Shown: positions 63,422 to 64,000 of the stretch, piece by piece
Layout: the number at the start of each line of letters is the position of its first letter
Position numbering within the stretch: position 1 is the first letter of the stretch
NCBI GenBank assembly: GCA_026724425.1
Contig: JAIUCV010000118.1
Coordinates: forward strand, 930,001-994,000
Source of the DNA: Erythrophleum ivorense
Lineage: Eukaryota > Streptophyta > Magnoliopsida > Fabales > Fabaceae
Length of the DNA: 64,000 nucleotides
Direction of reading: 5' to 3'
Program-made: the position numbers and the translations under genes
Notes under the pieces: generated by a model
The model's input: the letters and a program-made list of their open reading frames with translations, nothing else
Database searches by the model: none
What the model was told of the DNA's origin: nothing

Positions 63422-64000
63422 GCTATATATATATTTATTAAACTTTATAATAAAAATACCATATATATATTTAATATATGATATTAAATTATAAAAATTA
63501 TATACTTTTCTATTAAAATTATATATTTATTATATTTTCATGAAAGAATCTAATAATAAAATTATAACAACTGTGCTTAACTTTTTTCTTTGGGATATAA
63601 TGTTTTATGTGATGTGGATGTTTGTCTGGTCATGTTTTCTATTTTTTTGTTTTGTTTTTTTAATATTCGCACTAACTTGATATTTCCTTTTAGCTAATAC
63701 ATTAAAAGCACACTTTTACATTGATTTAGTTCATTTACAATTTATAATTTTATTTATGACATTTTCTTTTAGTAAGAATTAAATTCTGATGTTAAAAAAT
63801 AATTATCTCTTCTTAGCCATGGATAGTACACCAAGTTGATATTATGAGTGTGTTAATAATTAGTTTTCGCTAAAATTAAATCCCTAAGTATGTGCATTAA
63901 GGTTGTTTGAAATAAGTATGAAATTTTTGGCAAAACAATTCAAAATTACAAAGTCAATAAATATTAAATAATATGTGCCATATTAAATGACTTTTGTTTT
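63422..64000. other. AT-rich, no gene seen
   Basis: No domain or repeat structure identified up to the window end. Confidence 0.4.

Overview
The window looks like nuclear DNA of a eudicot plant. It is AT-rich, its genes have spliceosomal introns, and it holds an intact plant LRR receptor-like protein gene among nested plant retrotransposons and a CACTA transposon. I cannot name the species. I see no bacterial-type system, no CRISPR array and no convincing tRNA or rRNA gene.

Layout: (1) 1-8.2 kb is gene-poor flank with a Copia-type solo LTR (1516-3065), a diverged inverted repeat (4.8-6.4 kb) whose neighbourhood resembles the receptor promoter, and a Stowaway-like MITE (7557-7853). (2) 8195-12017 is the only clearly intact gene, an extracellular LRR receptor-like protein (RLP) with a probable second mini-exon. 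(3) 13.0-16.2 kb is an almost full-length but broken RTE-type LINE with a 17-bp target-site duplication. (4) 16.4-19.1 kb, minus strand, holds three phase-compatible exons of a mitochondrial-type DUF971 gene whose last exon is missing.

(5) 20-28.8 kb is one old Copia element (minus strand), split by two later insertions. One of these (26060-28661) has a clear GTGCC duplication, and the gag reading frame resumes on its far side. (6) 29-38.7 kb is non-coding repeat sequence: a 27-bp minisatellite, a ~100-bp degenerate array, an LTR with a cluster of GCTATAGC motifs, and a 0.9-kb T-rich tract. (7) 38.8-43.0 kb is a truncated Ty3/Gypsy chromovirus (minus strand) with its 5' LTR and primer-binding site. 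(8) 43-52.6 kb is repeat-derived DNA with a 3-copy tandem repeat, a possible SINE and a 2.4-kb solo LTR with a perfect GCTAA duplication.

(9) 52.6 kb to at least 59.3 kb is a CACTA (En/Spm) transposon on the minus strand. It shows a terminal end at 52627, dense subterminal repeats, a TNPA-like gene and a broken TNP2 transposase gene; its other end was not found. (10) 60-63.4 kb carries AT-rich tandem repeats (~290 bp and ~384 bp).

The working biology is probably confined to the RLP, a candidate immune receptor, and possibly what is left of the DUF971 gene. The rest records successive transposon insertion and decay. I found nothing that convincingly amounts to a new multi-gene system. The most unusual items are the RLP-related inverted repeat, the recent 72-residue triplication inside the RLP, the DUF971 gene that loses its last exon, and the stacked tandem arrays.
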